Assembly: GCF_000015285.1 (NCBI RefSeq)
Contig: NC_008709.1
Coordinates: forward strand, 1,612,001-1,676,000
Length of the DNA stretch: 64,000 bases
Origin: Psychromonas ingrahamii 37
GTDB lineage: Bacteria > Pseudomonadota > Gammaproteobacteria > Enterobacterales > Psychromonadaceae
Direction: 5' to 3'
Positions 62,716 to 64,000 of this stretch are shown here, piece after piece (positions within the stretch are counted from its first letter, which is position 1; each line of letters opens with the position of its first letter). The translations under genes and the position numbers were made by a program. Below the pieces are notes generated by a model. That model did no database searches, was not told the origin of the DNA, and saw only the letters and a program-made list of their open reading frames with translations.

Positions 62716-64000
62716 TACCTTTCTCCTTCTGTGATTCGTTCTTTAGTGGTTAGCTGGCCTAGGCTGGCTAATATAAGCAGGGTTGCGCCGATAACGGTGA
62801 AGTAAACACCGAGGTCAAATACCAATGCACTGGTGAGTTCAAATTTACCTATCCATGGTAGTGACACATATTCAAACCAAGAGGTTAAAAACGGTCGGCC
62901 AAAAATCCAGCTGCCTAAGCCGGTTAATCCGGCGGTCACTAATCCAATGGCGATCATATAGCGGTAGCTAACACTCACACGTTTAGTCATCCAATCAACA
63001 CCGTGTGCAAGGTATTGTTGAATTAAGGCAATTGATGTAATCAAACCAGCAATAAAACCACCGCCAGGTAAGTTATGCCCACGTATAAAGATGTAAGCAG
63101 AAATGAGCAAAAACAGCGGCAACAAGCTTTGCGATACGACCGATAGTAATACTGGATGTTTATCTTTAGCCCATAGGCGGCCATCCTGATCTTTAGTACG
63201 CATTGATAAACGCATGCCAGCAATTAGCTTGTAAATACCTAATGCTGCAATGCCAAGTACCGTAATTTCACCAAAGGTATCAAAGCCACGGAAATCGACC
63301 AAAATAACGTTAACCACGTTAGTACCGCCACCGCCTGTTTTAGCATTTGCTAAAAAGAACTCAGAAATACTATCCAAAGGATTGGTTATTAAGGCAAAAC
63401 AAATACTACCGATAATACAGCCTATTAAAGAGGCTATCGCTAAGTCGCGAACAAAGTGACTAGGGCGACTTTTACTGGTGGGGGTATATTGAGGGAAGAA
63501 ATATAGCGCTAGCAATAACAAAATCACCGTTACAATTTCTACCGAGAGCTGGGTAAGGGCCAAGTCGGGTGCCGAGAAGTAAGCAAAGGTTATCGATACA
63601 ACTAAACCGACTAACGACAACATTAATAAAGCAATCAGACGGTAATGGCTCCAAATCACGGTTGCAAGCGAGCCTGCCATTAATAAAATGGCAGCGACAA
63701 TCACTGCCCCATTTATTGGGGTGCCAGGTAGGCTTCCTCTAGTGGTATCTAAGTCGAACAAGGGAGGTGCTATCAGCAATAAGGCGAAGAAACACAGGCA
63801 AAAAGCATAGCGTTGTAAAGATCCATTCTCCAATTTTCCCGTTATTTTTTGCGCCCACTTCACGCTGGCCTGAATAAAACCTTCAAATTCAATTTTCGCG
63901 TCAATATCCGGGAACATCCCTGAAAATTTGAATAAATGTTTAAGGTTTAGATAAATGGCTAAACCACCAACAATCGCCATGCCACTCATCATTAATGGGA
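62715..64000 (-). CDS. mrpA: Na+/H+ antiporter subunit A/B fusion (partial, N-terminus beyond the right edge)
   Basis: About 428 residues of the C-terminal part are in the window and the frame is open at 64000. The first part is the MrpA C-terminal region (FSAPDLALTQLSVEIVTVIL, near the MbhD/DUF4040 domain). The second is an MrpB domain: LLISAYIFIRGHNLPGGGFI and VFDLGVYFTVIGATLLIL. Fusion of A and B is usual in many proteobacteria. It heads the visible operon. Confidence 0.93.
   Translation of the reverse strand, partial: PLMMSGMAIVGGLAIYLNLKHLFKFSGMFPDIDAKIEFEGFIQASVKWAQKITGKLENGSLQRYAFCLCFFALLLIAPPLFDLDTTRGSLPGTPINGAVIVAAILLMAGSLATVIWSHYRLIALLMLSLVGLVVSITFAYFSAPDLALTQLSVEIVTVILLLLALYFFPQYTPTSKSRPSHFVRDLAIASLIGCIIGSICFALITNPLDSISEFFLANAKTGGGGTNVVNVILVDFRGFDTFGEITVLGIAALGIYKLIAGMRLSMRTKDQDGRLWAKDKHPVLLSVVSQSLLPLFLLISAYIFIRGHNLPGGGFIAGLITSIALIQQYLAHGVDWMTKRVSVSYRYMIAIGLVTAGLTGLGSWIFGRPFLTSWFEYVSLPWIGKFELTSALVFDLGVYFTVIGATLLILASLGQLTTKERITEGER

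Overview
The window looks like chromosome from a low-G+C, probably cold-adapted marine gammaproteobacterium close to Psychromonas (inference). The reasons are E. coli-like gene orders (suhB / trmJ-iscRSUA-hscBA-fdx-iscX-pepB, sbcDC, gmhA-yafJ), AT-rich intergenic DNA, TACCAA-ended miniature elements, and a Met-Leu-Gln tRNA cluster. Species identity cannot be fixed from the sequence alone.

Layout. 1-940: tRNA cluster on the minus strand (Met, Leu, Gln, Gln, Leu, then a Met cut by the window edge) with a strong promoter and a terminator. 1.2-6.1 kb: sbcD-sbcC nuclease operon. 6.7-10.3 kb: a visibly more G+C-rich module with a frameshifted porin, a small PstS-like binding protein, an EAL remnant and a Cache-GGDEF cyclase. 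11.1-14.0 kb: an SPFH/zinc-ribbon protein and a Tim44-like/TerB-like membrane protein. 14.5-16.2 kb: tsdBA thiosulfate dehydrogenase. 16.3-20.7 kb: a binding-protein plus sensor-GGDEF module lying between two ~370-bp direct repeats that carry the 3' end of a Y1/REP-associated transposase gene. 20.7-30.4 kb: GNAT, SulP transporter, pfkA, UPF0149, RluA-type synthase, xthA, TIGR02647, suhB and trmJ. 30.6-38.0 kb: the complete isc iron-sulfur operon and pepB. 38.1-47.8 kb: nagK, a LysE-type exporter, a PlpD-like patatin, gmhA, yafJ, an AlkC-type protein and a DAACS symporter. 47.9-50.9 kb: copA-cueR with a clear CueR promoter. 50.9-51.9 kb: a gene-poor stretch with a possible structured RNA, a 40-bp perfect palindrome carrying a perfect FNR-type box, and a small gene. 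52-53 kb: dinB. 53.3-59.4 kb: accessory region with a MITE, an IS630-family element inside a DUF3147 gene, a BlaI - M56 peptidase - DUF6488 - HupE - membrane-anchor cluster, and an IS110-type remnant. 59.5-64 kb: mrp(AB)CDEFG Na+/H+ antiporter operon, open at the right edge.

How the genes work together. isc builds Fe-S clusters and hands them on through HscA/HscB. CueR senses Cu+ and drives copA. tsdBA takes electrons from thiosulfate. Two separate modules pair a periplasmic binding protein with a membrane GGDEF protein, suggesting binding-protein-gated c-di-GMP signalling. The BlaI/M56 pair probably controls the HupE-type transporter genes by proteolytic relief of repression.

The most unusual feature is structural. 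At least six loci (Tim44-like gene, suhB, lysE-type gene, yafJ, cueR, mrpD/E) carry tandem repeats or partial copies starting at or just after a stop codon, often duplicating the 3' coding end itself. A family of TACCAA-ended miniature elements shares its ends with the resident IS630-type element, and one copy sits inside the isc operon.
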